Of a stretch of DNA of 63,103 bases, positions 62,468-63,103 are shown one piece after another; the stretch's first letter is position 1; the number at the start of each line of letters is the position of its first letter. The notes below the pieces were generated by a model. It was not told the DNA's origin. It searched no databases and worked only from the letters and a program-made list of their open reading frames with translations. This stretch comes from a bacterium (GTDB lineage: Bacteria > Desulfobacterota > Desulfobulbia > Desulfobulbales > Desulfobulbaceae), in contig JAUNUN010000013.1 of assembly GCA_030538155.1 (NCBI GenBank), positions 1-63,103 of the forward strand, read 5' to 3'. Made by a program: the position numbers and the translations under genes.

Positions 62468-62755
62468 ATGGCTGAGACTGTACATGATATTAGTATTGCC
62501 TACGAAGAAGACGGACAGGTTCTGGTTAAGGAAATTGACAAGAAAATACTCTCCAGCGGTGCCTGGGCGACCATTGTCTTTCGCTATCAGGATCTGGATA
62601 AGGCCAAGGGTGAATACGGGCCTGATAAATTCACCATCCGCCGCTACCAGAAGCGTGATGGCCAGTATCAGGCTAAATCCAAATTCAATATCTCCAGCAT
62701 CGCCCAGGCAAAAAAGCTCATTGAGGTGCTGAATAAATGGACGCAAGAAGAATAG
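62468..62755 (+). CDS. Small conserved hypothetical protein
   Basis: 95 residues from ATG 62468 with GAGG upstream (a GTG at 62462 is the longer alternative). It begins MAETVHDISIAYEEDGQVLVK, then SSGAWATIVFRYQDLD...KFTIRRYQKRDGQYQAKSKFNISS and ends in a helix LIEVLNKW. The RxQxR and KSKFNIS stretches suggest a nucleic acid-binding beta sheet, like PC4-type coactivators, but this is weak. It is 70 nt after tamB, perhaps part of the operon. Function unknown. Confidence 0.75.
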   Translation: MAETVHDISIAYEEDGQVLVKEIDKKILSSGAWATIVFRYQDLDKAKGEYGPDKFTIRRYQKRDGQYQAKSKFNISSIAQAKKLIEVLNKWTQEE

Positions 62756-62989
62756 GTAGGGCTGTTTCTACGCAGAAATTGAGGCGCGGCCAAGAAGGGG
62801 TCGATAAGTTTGAGATCGAAAACTGAATAAATATAGTTGGTTATGCGATTGGTAGCATGCGGCTGGATCGAGTTCAGCAATGATCTTCATGCGACAAATA
62901 AATGTTGACACCCCCACGGGAATCAGGTAAATAGCCATCTCTTTTGTGCGAGGCACAATTTGCCGGCCACAAGACGGGCAAAAAAGTCC

Positions 62990-63018
62990 TTGACGCAACT
63001 GAGCAGTTTTGTTATACA
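62990..63018 (+). promoter_or_regulatory. Strong sigma-70 promoter, likely of an rRNA operon
   Basis: TTGACG (62990-62995), 17-nt spacer, TATACA (63013-63018). It precedes a boxA-like leader and no gene within the window follows it. Confidence 0.7.
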
Positions 63019-63059
63019 GCATATCTTTGCTGGGCGTTGAGTTGCTTAGTAGGGGTATT

Positions 63060-63103
63060 TGATCTTTGAGAACTGAATAGGAAGAGCGGGCCAATTAATT
63101 GGT
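63060..63103 (+). other. Probable rRNA operon leader (boxA-like)
   Basis: TGATCTTTGA at 63060-63069 resembles boxA (TGCTCTTTAA), and GAACTGAATAG after it resembles the sequence that precedes 16S genes. The window ends before any rRNA. The call is by analogy. Confidence 0.55.

Noticed and set aside
62768..63094. Minus-strand open frame with a CPSCG motif near the right edge
   Set aside because: One CxxC pair only, it lies across the strong rRNA-type promoter, and has no ribosome site. It could be a transposon scrap but cannot be supported.
1..63103. CRISPR array, tRNA genes or prophage
   Set aside because: I saw no regularly spaced direct repeats, no tRNA T-arm consensus with matching acceptor stems, and no phage structural genes. 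A tRNAscan or CRISPR search would be decisive.

Overview
The window looks like the chromosome of a strictly anaerobic, sulfite/sulfate-respiring Desulfobacterota, probably Desulfobulbaceae-like. The evidence is an isethionate sulfite-lyase system that releases sulfite, siroheme and cytochrome c biogenesis genes, a propionyl-CoA carboxylase pair, rubredoxin, an oxygen-independent methylthioadenosine salvage pair, a TamA/TamB outer-membrane system, and at least one gene that can only be read through by using selenocysteine. The taxonomic placement is inference; no 16S sequence is inside the window, although the last 120 bases look like the promoter and leader of an rRNA operon.

Layout. 1-5.2 kb: a secreted FG-GAP/VCBS protein, a porin with its own promoter and terminator, and a receiver-GAF-histidine kinase. 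5.3-8.8 kb: HEAT-repeat protein, DinG-type helicase and polyprenyl diphosphate synthase. 8.9-12 kb (minus): PilZ protein, ExeA-like ATPase with a SPOR-like tail, and ispH. 12-21.5 kb: aat, a long RelA/SpoT homologue whose synthetase centre looks dead, RNase R, TrmJ, an endonuclease III relative, phosphofructokinase and an MscL with a zinc-ribbon tail. 21.8-23 kb: two tandem HesB/IscA-like genes. The first carries an in-frame TGA exactly where the second has the conserved Cys codon, followed by a SECIS-like hairpin; I read it as a selenoprotein. 23-27 kb: methyltransferase, siroheme dehydrogenase, ccsA, hemA. 27-35 kb: stand-alone AICAR formyltransferase, SppA, two PEGA-like lipoproteins, then mtnA, a class II aldolase and an aldehyde dehydrogenase that together suggest the DHAP shunt for 5'-methylthioadenosine. 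35-42 kb: pccB-pccA, and the divergent cadR/cadA metal resistance pair.

41.8-50 kb is the accessory metabolic island: a sigma-54 enhancer-binding regulator, the radical-SAM activase IslB, the glycyl radical enzyme IslA (isethionate sulfite-lyase, with all substrate-pocket residues I recall in register), a divergent control region with two good sigma-54 promoters, an MHS-family transporter and an amidohydrolase-fold protein without its usual HxH metal motif. Isethionate would be imported, cleaved to acetaldehyde and sulfite, and the sulfite respired.

50-52.5 kb is a decayed patch (rubredoxin pseudogene, IS5-like transposase remnant) with a PEP-CTERM-type exported protein. 52.3-55.9 kb (minus) is a cobalamin-dependent methionine synthase split into two genes, followed 9 nt later by an intact 59-residue rubredoxin. 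56-62.8 kb: a short GlmU-like uridylyltransferase, tamA, tamB and a small conserved protein. The window ends in a strong promoter and boxA-like leader expected of an rRNA operon.
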